DNA of 64,000 nucleotides, taken from Bactrocera neohumeralis. Lineage: Eukaryota > Arthropoda > Insecta > Diptera > Tephritidae. This document shows positions 34,362 through 45,540 of the stretch, piece by piece. Location: the NCBI RefSeq assembly GCF_024586455.1, contig NC_065920.1:51182109-51246108 (forward strand), given 5' to 3'. The notes beneath the pieces are model-generated. The model was not told where the DNA came from. It searched no databases and was given only the letters and a program-made list of their open reading frames with translations. How positions within the stretch are numbered: position 1 is the first letter of the stretch; the number at the start of each line of letters is the position of its first letter. The position numbers were made by a program, and so were the translations under genes.

Positions 34362-34774
34362 TGTGAAAATATTACTTCTTATGTAAATGACAAGACCGGT
34401 TGTTTATAAGTTTATAATGTTCTTTATTTCCCTTGCTTCGGTGCAAGAGCAGCCGTAAAAGCTGAGCGAGTAAATACAACTGAACTTTTTAAAACTATTG
34501 CAGCGGCGACTACGCCTAAATACCTGTGTGAATAAACTGCACACGCTCTGCCGCGTGACTTGTCAGCGCAGTAGCAGCGATAGGTGTTTGTTGTTGTCAC
34601 GCGCAACTCGTTGAGCGCGTCGTCAGCAATATCGTTGGCAGTGGAGTACCTGGCTTCTGTAGTTTGAAAAATAATTTTCGCACGCTCAGCTTCAGACGTA
34701 TCGTCAGCGATTTCGGTGGAATTGAAATGTTGTCCGGAAGCGTGTTGTTGCTCTTGTTCTTTTGTTGTTGGCTA

Positions 34775-35553
34775 CTATGGTGTGTTAACTACTCCCCCGC
34801 TAGAAGAGGGGACGTCCACGGATCCCTTAAGAACGCTGTTCAATATTGCAATATTAGCACTGCGCTTCCGTACTTTGTAGATTATGTAGGCTGATATGCA
34901 AACAATAAAAAATACTATTGTTAAGGTGTAGGCTATAAGCCACTGAGACGACTGTGCTTCGACAAGCCCCCTCAACGATGCAATGTGTCGCAGATTTTTT
35001 TGGTTAATGTTGTGCAGGTAAGAAAGGATATCAAGTCAAAATGATGTCCAGTGTCAATCTCATGCTGTTTGGTCGAGCTAATCAATTTGTTTACGGTGTC
35101 GGTTAACTGGTTAATCTTAACTTGGAGCTGGCTATTAATGTAAATCTGTTGCTCGTTTCCTTCAATCAGGGATTCTGCCCGCGTTTGAAGTTGGTTAAAG
35201 TCATCGAAATCGGGAGTTCCAGCTACGTATTTGAGAGCGGTGCCAAGAAAGTTTATGCTACGGGATTGTCGGTGATGAATTCTTAATGAATCTATTAATC
35301 GTAATATGCGGTCTATGTCCAGTTGAACGGTTTTCCTGATGTGAGACTGCGGGAAATTCCCAAGAAGATTATGCGTTTCTTCGGCTATGTTCTCGTAAAT
35401 GGTCAAATTCAGGTGGTGAATGATGTGTTTGTACTGGCGGTAAATTGCAACCTCCCCGTCCGAAATAGGAATGTAGACGGACTCAGTGAAATTTAGAATT
35501 TCTGACCGCGATAACGCAGCCGCCATCAAAATCAGGAGCATAGATTCTTTCAT
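34775..35553 (-). pseudogene. Errantivirus-type env, provirus B (internally deleted)
   Basis: Starts at 35553 with a signal peptide (MKESMLLILMAAALS), then SVYIPISDGE (shared with provirus A). A basic site RQSR follows just before SINFLGTALKYVAGTPDFDDF, a region typical of errantivirus/roo-like envelope proteins, then a long helical, coiled-coil-like segment to EIDTGHH. The distal ectodomain is missing; the frame stops at 34972. A separate frame (34975-34775) encodes the membrane anchor (IAYTLTIVFFIVCISAYIIY) and tail. As it stands it cannot give a working envelope. Confidence 0.75.
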
Positions 35554-35675
35554 ATTGTAGTAATAGTAATATAGTCCCTTGATGGTTGTTAGTTTGGTCC
35601 CTCGATGGCTACGCCTCGGCTTGGCGTGCGTCCGAGCACCGCGGCCACGAAATTATCCTTTACAAGGATTTTGTT

Positions 35676-35695
35676 GTGGCCCCACGTTGGGCGCC
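35676..35695 (-). other. Primer-binding site of provirus B
   Basis: The minus strand next to the 5' LTR reads TGGCGCCCAACGTGGGGCC. The site abuts the LTR within one base, the expected position for tRNA priming. A matching site with the same downstream words (AAAGGATAA, TGGCCG) lies at 48050-48075. Confidence 0.75.
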
Positions 35696-36025
35696 AATGA
35701 CAAGACCGGTTGTTTATAAGTTTATAATGTTCTTTATTTCTTTATGAGCGAGTAAATACAACTGAACTTTTTAAAAATTGCAGCGGCGAATAAATACCTG
35801 TCCTGCACACGCTCTGCCGCGTGACTTGCCAGCGCAGTAGCAGCGATAGGTGTTTGTTGTGGTCACGCGCAACTCGTTCAGCGCGTCGTTTGTAGTTTGA
35901 AAAATAATTTGCACGCTCAGCTCCAGACGCATCGTCAGCGATTTCGGTGGAATTGAAATGTTGTCCGGAAGCGTGTTGTTGCTCTTGTTCTTTTGTTGTT
36001 GGCTACTATGGTGTATTAACTTGTA

Positions 36026-37510
36026 TGCAAAAATGTAGGAATGTAGCACAAATTAACAATAAGAAATAAACACAACGAGAAAATAACACAGACACCGCTA
36101 GAATGCAGATGCTCAACAACAGCACTAGCGAGAGAAAAAAAAATGCGACCGTACGGTATGACAACACGGTTTCGACTGCACTTTGGATATATATTAAGGC
36201 TTCGTATAGGGCCTTGTTATTAGCATGTGTTGTGTTTTGCGTTAAACAGTTGTTAATCGTTTGGTTGATTTTTGAGGCGAAGTCGTCCTGTTTTTGTAAG
36301 TATTTATCTAGGTTGGTCGGGTATGCTAGCAATTTATTATTCGTCGTTGTTTCGTTTTCTAGTGTTGCTTGTTTCCATTCTTCCATGGTCTTTTGTGCAT
36401 TGTTATCTTCTCTTGTTTTATTGTGGTTCGTTCTCGCGACTTTGGCATACGAGAATTGTTGGTGCATATGCTTCATGGCTCCTGTTGTATTGTTGTACGT
36501 TTGTATCTTTCTCCTTTTTGGTAGTTGGGGAAATTCCGTGTCTAGGACAGCGTTGTTGTTAAGTAGCTCGAACCGGTTTCCGATTATGTTTTTGTATTTT
36601 ATTTGTGCCTCTTTGCTAGTGATATTTTCGAGCGTGGTTATTCTTTTGATTGTATATGCCTTGACCCTTGCTGGGCAGTCTTTACTCGTGGCCTGGTGGT
36701 TCCCCTTACAATTAACGCATTGTTCCTTATAGCACTTTATTGTGTTGTCGTGTGTACTTCCACATTTTGCGCAGATTGCGTTGAGCTGCTTGCAGTGCTG
36801 CGCAACATGGTTGTACCTGAAACAACGGTAGCATTGCGCAAATGCCACAAATGGTTTCACATTTAATTTGGTGTAACCGAACGTTACTTCCCTCGGTACT
36901 TCCAGACCGTCAAACAATATTTTGACTCTTCGTGTGGGAAACTTCAACCCTTCCTGTGTCCTGTTCACTCTCCTTGTTTTTAGTATTTTTATAGGTGAAA
37001 CAATGTTTTCTTTTAGCTCCTCTTCCGTAATGTCAACTGGTATATCGAATATTATGCCCATTTTAGATACAAAGTGTGCAAAAATCTTCGCTTCGTATTG
37101 CTCGCTTGTTTTTTCACAGAAGTTGTTTGCTGCTTTCCCGTTTTTAAAAGTGATTTTGCATCTTCCAAATCCTATTTTTGTGACTTCCAGAATGTCCTCT
37201 GTTCCGTTATCCTGTAACCACTTGTTCACCGAGATCGCGTTAATTGCTGTTCTTTCATTATCGTTTTTGTTTTTTTTTTGTCAAGGTAGACAATGTAGGG
37301 TCCGTTATGGGTACCGTTGTAATTAAAATTTTCGTGGGTCGGTCGCATCTTTTTGTTGTTGGTCTTGTTTGGCTGTTGCTTCGGCTTCTTGTGTTGTAAT
37401 TGGCTGAGGAACTGCCTGGCTACTCGCCATCGAGGTGCATTATGTTCGTTTTTTTCTTTATTTTTCACTTTTTTAATTATTGTCTGTATTGTACTTACTA
37501 CGACCTTCAT
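36026..37510 (-). pseudogene. Non-LTR retrotransposon ORF1 (I/R1-type), one homopolymer frameshift
   Basis: From 37510 a basic, Gln/Asn/Lys-rich N-terminus is followed by a frameshift in a T11 run near 37267. The rest then reads uninterrupted: an RRM-like region, then three knuckles CYRCFRYNHVAQHC, CAKCGSTHDNTIKC, CVNCKGNHQATSKDC, and an Asn/Thr-rich tail. The reading frame runs off the element into the LTR of provirus B. ORF2 is not present. This is the best-preserved ORF1 in the window and belongs to a different family from the three I-like copies. Confidence 0.75.
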
Positions 37511-37639
37511 TTAAGATTACTTTGTATGTTGATAACTGTATATTTCCTCTTTTAGTGTTGGTTGCTCTTGATTTCACGTCTATTCGCTTTCACTGTTCAC
37601 TCGCGAATGAATTTGCTTTTTATCATGGAAATAATTTTA

Positions 37640-38262
37640 GATTGTACCAAACGTTATGGTACGCCGAACCACGCCGCCGCCGCCGCCGCGCCATTTTCTT
37701 GTTAACTCGGCGGCGGTGCGTTTGAACTGGTAAAAATCGGCGGCGTGGCTCGGCGGCGTAAATGTCTAATTTGTACAAACATTCATAAGAGAATAACAAA
37801 TGCCGCACGCGCGGACAACCAATGGCCGAAGCTTCTCTCTCTTCTCTACGCATGTCTTCTAAATGTTTTAATATTAAAAATTTTGAATAAGCGTCTACAC
37901 ATGTGATAAATTGTAGTTTCTGTGCGTAGAAAATGTCTAAATGAAGTTGTTTCCCTTTTTCTGGGATTGGGGCTTTGCTTATTGGTATTTTTTTGGGATG
38001 GCGACCATATTTATTTTTATTGCATTTCATACAATTTCGAATGTATTCTTTCATACTTTTCTCATTTCTGGCCAGTAATACAATTTTTCTATTTGTTTAA
38101 TATTTTCATTATAGCTTCAATGAGCTCTATTATGGGTTTGTTCGATTCATTCCATTGGAAAAAGGTTTGTAAATACAAATTGGTTCTGAAAAGTTTGTTT
38201 GAGAGTTTCTTGGACTTCATGCAAATCTTCAACAGTGCAGTAAATCCCCGTCACTAGCTTTG
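37640..38262 (-). pseudogene. Errantivirus integrase, N-terminal half (E5)
   Basis: On minus from 38262: GIYCTVEDLHEVQETLKQTF, then an HHCC zinc finger region ending YIRNCMKCNKNKYG (first Cys pair) and the catalytic core start with LHLDIFYAQ and FITCVDAYSKF, the first two acidic residues of D,D-35-E. Reading breaks at HLEDM, where a GC-rich fold-back insert begins. The third catalytic residue is not found. It is the continuation of the pol at 40830-42300, separated by the LINE insertion. Confidence 0.75.
37660..37760. mobile_element. GC-rich fold-back insert
   Basis: TACGCCGAACCACGCCGCCG on the left and the complement of CGGCGGCGTGGCTCGGCGGCGTA on the right are inverted repeats around a core of about 55 bp, in an otherwise AT-rich region. 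A (CCG)n run lies at 37674-37691. It lies at the position where the integrase sequence is disrupted. Confidence 0.65.
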
Positions 38263-38287
38263 GCTGAATATTTATTTATTTTATTTA
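38263..38287 (-). repeat. TAAA-repeat tail of an I-like LINE
   Basis: On minus the element ends in AATAAATAAATAAAATAAATA, the short-repeat tail expected of I-clade elements in place of poly(A). Integrase sequence of E5 resumes right after it. Confidence 0.7.
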
Positions 38288-38376
38288 TTTATACAAAGCT
38301 TACATAATAATTAATTATTATATAAACTAAAGCAGACGCAGCGCTAGCAGCAGAGGCTTTCGGCTGGCTGGTTGGG

Positions 38377-39200
38377 TCAGATACGACGGAGTAGGTCTGT
38401 GTCCTTTAGAAATTTGTAAATTTTGCTAATATTTTCTTCTGTGGCGTCCATTAACAATGGGAGAGGGTCCTTGTTGTCGAAATGATGAAGTCTTTGAGAA
38501 ACAAGTTCTGGGCAGGATACCAGTAGATGTTGCACGCTGACTGTTGCTTCACAGAAGGGGCAGGTGTTGGATCTAATGCCCTGTAATAAGTGCGCGTTGG
38601 TAATTATGGTGTGCCCAATTCGGAGACGTGTGTAGGGGGTGATGTGGTTGGTAGGTATGGATGTTGTGTATACAGGTTTTGTTCGGTTGGGGTTAATGTC
38701 CGAATAATGGTGATTATAATCCGCCCATTCACGTAATAACTTTGTTTGTCTCTGACTATGAATTAGTCGGTATATGTCGCTAGGTAAGATGACTTCGGAT
38801 GTGATTGTTGGTGTGATGGAAATATCTTTGGCGATGGTATCTGCAAGTGTGTTGCCCTTTATGCCGGAGTGTCCAGGTATCCACATGATTTTGATCCTTG
38901 TTTTTGGCAGAGTATTGAACAGCGTGGAATATAGCGGTTGCTTCGGCGGTGAAAATAGAGCAGAATGAAAAAAAGAGGCCGTACGCGACAACTTTTTGAT
39001 TTTCCTTTACCACAGCATAGGAGGTGTGTTAGGCCTTCGATCCATCCGTGAAAATCAATTGCCAGCCGTTGGATTTATAATGTGCGATTATTTCTTATTA
39101 GAAGTATAATGGAGGGTTTATACATCTTTATTAGGATTTCAAGTTCAATGTAGTTATTGTGATACCCGTTTATGTTCCACTGTAATAATGGTAATATTTG
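38377..39200 (-). pseudogene. I-like LINE ORF2: endonuclease start joined to RNase H (RT deleted)
   Basis: At 39198-39110 the minus strand encodes LPLLQWNINGYHNNYIELEI, the first 30 residues of the endonuclease. After a short break, 39013-38377 encodes the ribonuclease H domain: a secondary Glu region, IKIMWIPGHSGIKGNTLADTIAK (the His and last Asp of RNase H) and a C-terminal Cys motif CPFCEATVSVQHLLVSC. RNase H in ORF2 is a mark of the I clade. All of the RT has been lost by an internal deletion, while both ends of the element survive. Confidence 0.8.
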
Positions 39201-39257
39201 TTATATAATATGTGTGTTAGTATATGAATTAAAGGGTTAGTATAAGGATATTTATAT

Positions 39258-40653
39258 TTATGACTTATCTATGTTGGTTGACTTGTGTGACGGTAATTTT
39301 GTTTTATATGTATTTGGTGTTATGAGGACGTTAAGATCGGGGAATTTTGCGTGTAATTGGCTGAAAGGTGACATCTCGGTATCCCTGATGATTGGACGGG
39401 GGTATGTGGGGGTGGGTGGGCTGGAATTATTTTCTGCATTTCTACTTGTAGTCGCTATTTCTGGTGTGCTGACGTTAGTTGCTGTTTGTTGTCTTACTGG
39501 GGATGTTGTTGTGCTGTTTTTCTGCTGAGGTTTGGATATGGTTGAAGTTGTTTGTGTGATTGATTTAGTATGACATGTTTTCTTGGATGCTCCGTTATTT
39601 GCTTGTGGGTTATTGTTTGTAGTTTCTACCTGGGGTTTGTTTGCTGGAGTTGTTTGCAAGTCGAGTGCTGTGTTTACAGTTGTTGGTTCGGTCATTATAC
39701 TGCTGGTATTTTTTACAATTTGTGCGAAGGACGGCGCCCTTGTTTTTTTTTTTGAGGGGGTTGCATTTGATGTGTGTTGGGGTCGCTGTTGAAGATTTTC
39801 CACGCATCTCTAATTGTGCATCGGCGCTCTATTTTTATTTTATTTAGAAAGTGGGTGGTATTTTCATTAAGAAAGTGGGACAGCCAGGGTCATTGGATGG
39901 ATGGGTTTCAATTTGGCAGTTTATGCAGAATGTTCTTGGGCATGGATTATGTGGCGGAGAGGTTGCACACGGGCTGCATAGCTCAATATTTCGGCATCTA
40001 TTTTTGGTATGACCGAGTCTTTGACAGGTTTTGCACCGCATCGGATTTGGGATAAATTCTTGCACACGAACCCTTTCCCATCCTAATTTAAGGATTTCTG
40101 GTCTACGGATTAGGTCGAATGTCACAATTGCAGCACCGGTAGAGATTAGTGCGTCACCATCTTTACGCATGATTTTTTTGACTTCGATCACTTTTTGGTT
40201 TCCTAGCCCTTCTACTAATTCTTCTTCGGAGAGATTGATTAGGTTTCTGGAAAATATTCTGCTTTGTGTGGTGTTAAGACCTTTGTGAGAGGTAATTTTT
40301 ACAGGTATAATGTCTATGCGGGTTGCTTTAATATACTTTTCGGCCGATTTCGCATTTTCGACTTTTAGGAGGAGGTCACCGGATCTTAATTCCGTTACAA
40401 CGATGTTATCGCCGCAAATGTGTTTTAAACCCCTTTCGATTTGAAAGACGTTATATGATGATAATGGACGGATTTTGTCATCTGCAATTGGACCGATGGC
40501 ACTTGCCACTAAGAACCGAGGGATATGGTCGTCATTTTGTTTTGGCGCAGGAAGTGGTACAAAGTCACTGAATTTTGGTCGTTTGTTCGGACGTTGCAAA
40601 TCGGGATCGAGTAACCGAAACCTATTGCTTTCGGGGGGGTCAGCCCCGTTCAT
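39258..40653 (-). pseudogene. I-like LINE ORF1, third copy
   Basis: Two frames: 40653-39844 (269 residues) and 39803-39258 (181 residues), separated by a frameshift near 39840. The first begins with NRFRLLDPD, then an RRM-like region (FQIERGLKHICG; LRSGDLLLKV), then knuckles CKTCQRLGHTKNRC, CSPCATSPPHNPC and CINCQIETHPSNDPGC. The second is a Thr/Asn/Pro-rich tail. The start at 40653 is favoured by the shared NRF-x-LL motif. The 5' untranslated region extends to about 40820, where E5 pol sequence resumes. Confidence 0.8.
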
Positions 40654-40829
40654 GGTGTAAAATGATAACTACGGCACTGAGTTTTTTCTTTTTTTTATGT
40701 TAACACTAATAAACTAACAACTACAACTTTAAGGAGCTGCGGTAACTGAATCAGCTAGACTATCGTAGTCGATCGCAAAGAGGAAGAGAACGCGTGAAAA
40801 GGCCACGGGACGTGTTTACACGATGGTTG

Positions 40830-42300
40830 CCCACTTTGAACTCTGCTGAATATATTCTTTCCAAATAGTTAATAAATTTTCTACTGTATCAAATTCTATT
40901 AAATGCCTTTTATTTCCAAAGGTTTCAATTAACTCATGGATCGTAAATCTGTTCTTACACAATATTATTTGTTGTTTAAATTGAATTATGGGTTTTTGTG
41001 TTTCTTGTATTTGAACGTTTTCACTACTCTGTGATCAATGTTGGGATTCCTGGCTCTGGCAATCATCGGAAATGTTATATAATTCAAGACGGGACAATGC
41101 ATCAGCTACAATATTGGATTTACCGGGTTGGTATACAAATTTTGGAGAAAATTCTTCTATAATTGTGTGCCATCTTTTCATTTTTGGATTAGGATTGCGT
41201 GGTGATAAAGCAAATGTTAATGGTTGGTGATCATTATGTATTTCCAAATTGGTTACACCATAAAGATAATTTCGTAGATTTTTTAGTGCCCAAACAATGG
41301 CATAAAGCTTTTTTTCATTAGTTGCACAATTTCTTTCTGTTTTATTAAGAGTTTTTGAAATGAAGGTAATTGGTTTACTTACTCCCTTGCGATAGTACCG
41401 CACCCATTGCAACGTTAGATGCATCGGTAGTTAATACAGTTTTGAGTAGTCAGGCTGTATCAATTCCATTTCTGAAGCCAAAAGTTTTTTTAATTTATTT
41501 ACTGCAAATATTCCTTCCTCGTCTAGGGTTATTTCAAATTTGTCTGATTTATTTTTAGAAATCCTACCGTTTTCTCCTGATAGGTATTTTGTCAAAGGTT
41601 TTGCTATCTCAGCATAGTCTTTAACGAACTTACGATAATAATCTGCAAGTCCTCTTAATGCTCGCAAACGTTTTGGTATTGGATAGTTTAAGTTTAATTT
41701 TATTTTATTTGGGTCTGTTTTGATGATATTTTGAGCTACTATATAACTCAAAAACTCTATTTCTTCCGCGAAAAAATTTGTTTTTGCCAAAGAAATTTTC
41801 ATATTAGCATTTTTCAATATTTTTGTAATTGTTTCCAACTCCTTTACGTGTTGAGTTATATTTTTCGAAAAAATAATTAAATCATACATATAAACGTGAC
41901 AGATTTTTCCTATATGCTCTCGCAATATATCGTCCATTGCTCTGAAAAATTCTAGAGGCATTTTTTAACCCAAAAGGCATCCTCAAGAATTCATATTTCC
42001 CATTATTAACGGAAAAAGCTATTTTCTCGATATCATTTTCTGTCATTAAAATTTGATGAAATCTTGATTCTAGATCAATAGTTGAAAAATATTTTGCTTT
42101 GTCTAGATTAGACAGTATTACGTTTGTATCCGGAATCGGATAACGATCAGAAATTGTATGCTCATTTATTTTTTTGTAGTGAATTACCATTCTTAGTTTT
42201 GGTGTTACATTGTCATTTGTACCCTTTTTTGGTACCACCCAAATTGGTGAGTTATATGGACTTTTACTAGGTCTTATTATATTATCGTTAATCATTTTAT
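40830..42300 (-). pseudogene. Errantivirus RT and RNase H (E5)
   Basis: RT starts near 42340 and carries SPIWVVPKKG, KYFSTIDLESRFHQI (catalytic Asp), FLRMPFGLKNA, then, after a frameshift near 41955, MPLEFFRAMDDIL and VYMYDLIIFS. The last should be Y-V-D-D, so the first catalytic Asp is replaced by Tyr. RNase H follows (41424-41035) with FISKTLNKTERN, NDHQPLTFAL and NIVADALSRL. The tether before integrase reads on to about 40830. A 2.5-kb LINE then separates it from the integrase at 38262. Confidence 0.85.
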
Positions 42301-43900
42301 TTATTTCTTCATTAACAAACGAGTTTACAGATAAGGGATATGGATATAATGTAGCATGAGATTGCTTCCGTATCGACTAGAGCTCTTAAGTGTTTATTTA
42401 ATTTGAAGTCATGTAGTTTGAGATAGGGGAGTTCGTCCCCTCTTCGCCAAAAAATGGCTCTCATTCATATTATTAATTCTTTGACTTTTCTCTTGCTTTA
42501 CACCATATGCTTCTTGGTTTTGACCGCTATTAACCTGAACGTTTGCATTCGTTTGGATTGGTTTTAGATTTTGTTTAAAATTTCTATTGCCTTGTTGTCC
42601 CCTCATATTAAAATCTCTATTATAAAGTCTGGATACAGATGGATCTATATCCATAGGTGCCAGTTTGGGAAAATTATAATGTACATGTAGGAGATTTGCT
42701 TTTGGTTGTCTCCATATCACTTTACTACACACTTTTACACTTCACACTTCACAGTTTTACACTTTACACTTTATACTTCACTTTTTATTTTACGAGCACA
42801 GCGAGTTCTGTTCCAATCAAGATCACTTCTTGAACTGACTCTGCGAGGACATTGCGCTTAATTATATACGCAACCCTTTACTGCTCTACAAGTACCTAAC
42901 GGTTCCTGAGTTTCTTCACTCTGTTCGCAGAATACGATCAGACCTCACTCAGTAACAGTTTCTCTAGTCCTGTTACTATGCTTATTTGCGCAGTTACATT
43001 CTGTAGTACCGTATTACAAACGCCAATGCGTCGTCTACTTCAAATAACGTTCTGTCATACAGTCACCTACAAAATAATACCACTACAACATACGCATTTA
43101 CAGTGACATACAAAATACAAGCATAAGCGCTCCGACATACATATATTGTTATTTGAAGGGTTGTTCCTTTGTGGAAATCTTAAATTATTGTTTGTATAGA
43201 TTGGCTTTGACTTGTTTCTATCATACATGAAATTTTGTGCAAACCCGGCTGTTTGGTTATTTGATTCTAGTTCCTGAGCTTTTGCCAAAGCATCAGGTAA
43301 ATCTTGTGGGCTTAGAGAAAATATTATGTCTCTTAGTGGGGTATTTAGTCCTGTTATAAAAATTCGTAAGGCATGTTCCCTATTCTTTTGTTAAGTGTGC
43401 GTTGTTTCCGTGTGTCATAATTGGTTTATTTATTAATAGGGTAAATTTTTTGTTGACGAGGTTGTAATATTTTACAACCGACATTACACCCTGCCTTAGG
43501 ATGCTTAGTTCCTGTTCGATTATATGTATAGGACGTTTGTCCGCATATGCAAAGTCTAAACGAGATAGAATTGCATCGAAATTGAGTACCGTTCCATGGT
43601 TTGTTAATGCATCGTTTGCATCAGGCTTAATTTTATTTCGAAGTATTATGAGCGCAGCAAAGGCTTTTGTACTACCCTTCACGTATAGGCTCATAGCGTT
43701 AAGCGCCGCCTCTCGCCAACTAACATATGAATTCATCCTACCAGTAAATTCAGGTATGGATTTAACTACGTCTAATGGTTCTTGGCATACTATATTATCG
43801 TCTATTGTTTGTGTTAGAAAATTGGTTGCACCACTAGTATTCACTACTATTTGTGAGCGTAATTGCTCTACTTCCTCACGTAAAGCTAAAAAAAAAGTCT
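42301..43900 (-). pseudogene. Errantivirus gag and protease stub (E5), interrupted
   Basis: The capsid part at 43900-43380 includes EFTGRMNSYVSWREA, NHGTVLNFDAILSRLDFAYADKRP and ELSILRQGVMSVVKYYN (quoted in parts), closely related to the gag at 60600-61300. More gag follows at 43288-43150. About 400 bp of unrelated DNA (roughly 42740-43145, with CACTTCACACTTCACA-type repeats) interrupts the gene. Then comes the C-terminal gag (42732-42420) with PMDIDPSVS and a stub of protease in which VDTG reads VDTE. The rest of the protease is deleted up to the RT start. Confidence 0.75.
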
Positions 43901-43959
43901 ACGGTCAAAGCGTCACCGTTTGCGATTTTTTTTTTATAAGGTGGTTATATTCACCACAA

Positions 43960-45180
43960 CCGTTACAATTTAAGATAAGTTATTATTTTTTCGTGATCCC
44001 TTCCTTTATTATTCTTACAATGTTTGCTTATTTTCATTTGTTCTAACGATTTATTATCTTCAAATATCAATGTTTTATTTTTGTAGGTAAATATTTCCTC
44101 TATTTTTGCATCTATTTCATTATTTTCTCTCTTAGGTATTGGCATAATTTTTCATATTTGTACATTTTGAAAATTTTTTGGTATTTTTATACCAAATACT
44201 AGAAATGTATTACTTACAATTACTGTTCCTAGTTGTAGCTATTTTAGCTTATAACGAGTATAATCGATATTATATTTTCCAATTTCTTCGTTAGTTAAAG
44301 TATTCGGGTGTATTATCCCATATTTAGCGGATACAACATTTTCTTGTATGTGTTCTATTTTACTTTTTAACAAGTGAATTTTGTGTATTGATCTAAATAC
44401 TCGTATAAAGTTTGTTTGTATTCATCATATGTAAGCTTATTTATCGAATTAAGTTCTTTTTCAATTTTTAATCTGTCACTTTTAACAATTTCTTTTAAAT
44501 GTTCAATAGCTGATGCGAAACAATAGTGTATTTCAATTTGTTCCTTAAATGAGTCATTCGTTCGTAAAAGATATGTTTGTACATTTTGTCTGTCGCCTTC
44601 GTCCATTGTTCCAAAAAGCCATTTTGACATACTGTCAATTGCATTAATCAGTCCTCTTTTATTTCTAGCTCTAACTGTCATAAGAGTCAGTAGTTTATTT
44701 CTTATATCAAACAATTCTCTTTGCAGGATTTCTTTATTCTCTAATTTCATCAAAATTGTATTATCGGCCATAGCATTGATAATATTTTCTAATTGCTGGA
44801 TGTCATTCATATTGTTGCGAATTTACTCCTTACTAGTTTACTTTACTAGGTTCGTATCTCTGGATTGACAAATAAAACCAAAAACCATTTAATTCAATTT
44901 AACAAAATATCTTTCTAATGCTTCTTCTATGGTTACAAATGGCATATTTTCTTCTTGAAGCTTTTCCATAGCGATTTCCATTTCATTCTTATTTAATGTA
45001 TGTTCGTATGTCGTATAGAAAAGTGTCGTATTGGTGTATGTCTATTAAATGGATTATCTTAAATGTACCGTCCTGTATCTTTGATTGTTTGTCTTTTATA
45101 GTAATAATATGCGATGAAGTGTAGTACAAGAGTTGTATTTCTGCTATGCAGGGTATTACCCAAAGAAAAATCCTAAAAAT
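43960..45180 (-). pseudogene. Errantivirus env (E6), ectodomain part
   Basis: The segment at 44810-44367 contains RARNKRG directly before LINAIDSMSKWLFGTMDEGD, the furin-type site and fusion-peptide-like region of gypsy-type envelopes, and a long helical stretch after it. The downstream part (44145-43960) lacks a transmembrane anchor. N-terminal env sequence between 45180 and 44811 is interrupted by stops. It ends just before the gag of E5, with no LTR between. Confidence 0.7.
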
Positions 45181-45199
45181 AAAAAAAATGTTTACTTTC

Positions 45200-45540
45200 G
45201 AATGTTTTTCTTATGCACTATTCGTCCTGTTTTAGTTTTAACTGTCGCGTTAAAGTTAGGTGCTACTATTTCCTTTTTATACCTTGGGGACAATTGATTG
45301 CCAATTCTCCTATTTAATTTTACGTATATTATGTCTCCATCGGAATATGTTTTCATATCTGTTCTACTTTTATTATGGTAGGCCAGATCGGCGTTTTGTT
45401 TATCTAATATTTTTTCCGTTATATCTTTTCTTTTTGAATTGAATTTGGGTATGGCATTTTCAGAAATGCTTCAATTTTCGAGGGATTTGTTTCTATTCCC
45501 TCTTCGGGATTAATAAAACCAAGGATTTCCACTGGTTCAT
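45200..45540 (-). pseudogene. Errantivirus RT scrap and integrase C-terminus (E6)
   Basis: 45535-45425 reads VEILGFINPEEGIETNPSKIEA, the end of a gypsy RT, fused in frame to LINE sequence on its upstream side. 45420-45200 carries the integrase C-terminal domain: YSDGDIIYVKLNRRIGNQLS and GRIVHKKNIRK. Everything between RT and the integrase end is deleted. Env follows, as expected. Confidence 0.7.

Larger units (their letters stand above)
34386..36021 (-). mobile_element. Env-only provirus B with two LTRs and TGTA target duplication
   Basis: LTRs are 34386-34790 and 35696-36021. Both start AATGACAAGACCGG on plus and end TTAACT. TGTA flanks the unit on both sides (34382-34385, 36022-36025). On minus the order is LTR, primer-binding site, about 140 bp of leader, env, polypurine tract, LTR. 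Gag and pol are absent. The two LTRs differ by three indels of roughly 15-35 bp, so the copy is not young. It is inserted between the 5' end of one LINE and the ORF1 of another. Confidence 0.85.

Noticed and set aside
36103..36732. 209-residue hydrophobic open frame on plus
   Set aside because: It is the antisense of the zinc-knuckle ORF1 at 36026-37510, whose motifs are unambiguous; the hydrophobicity is a by-product.
37674..37691. CCG repeat as a CpG island or promoter
   Set aside because: It is part of a short inverted-repeat insert within a dead integrase, not next to a gene start.
43501..44046. 181-residue open frame on plus
   Set aside because: Antisense of the E5 gag; no motif of its own.
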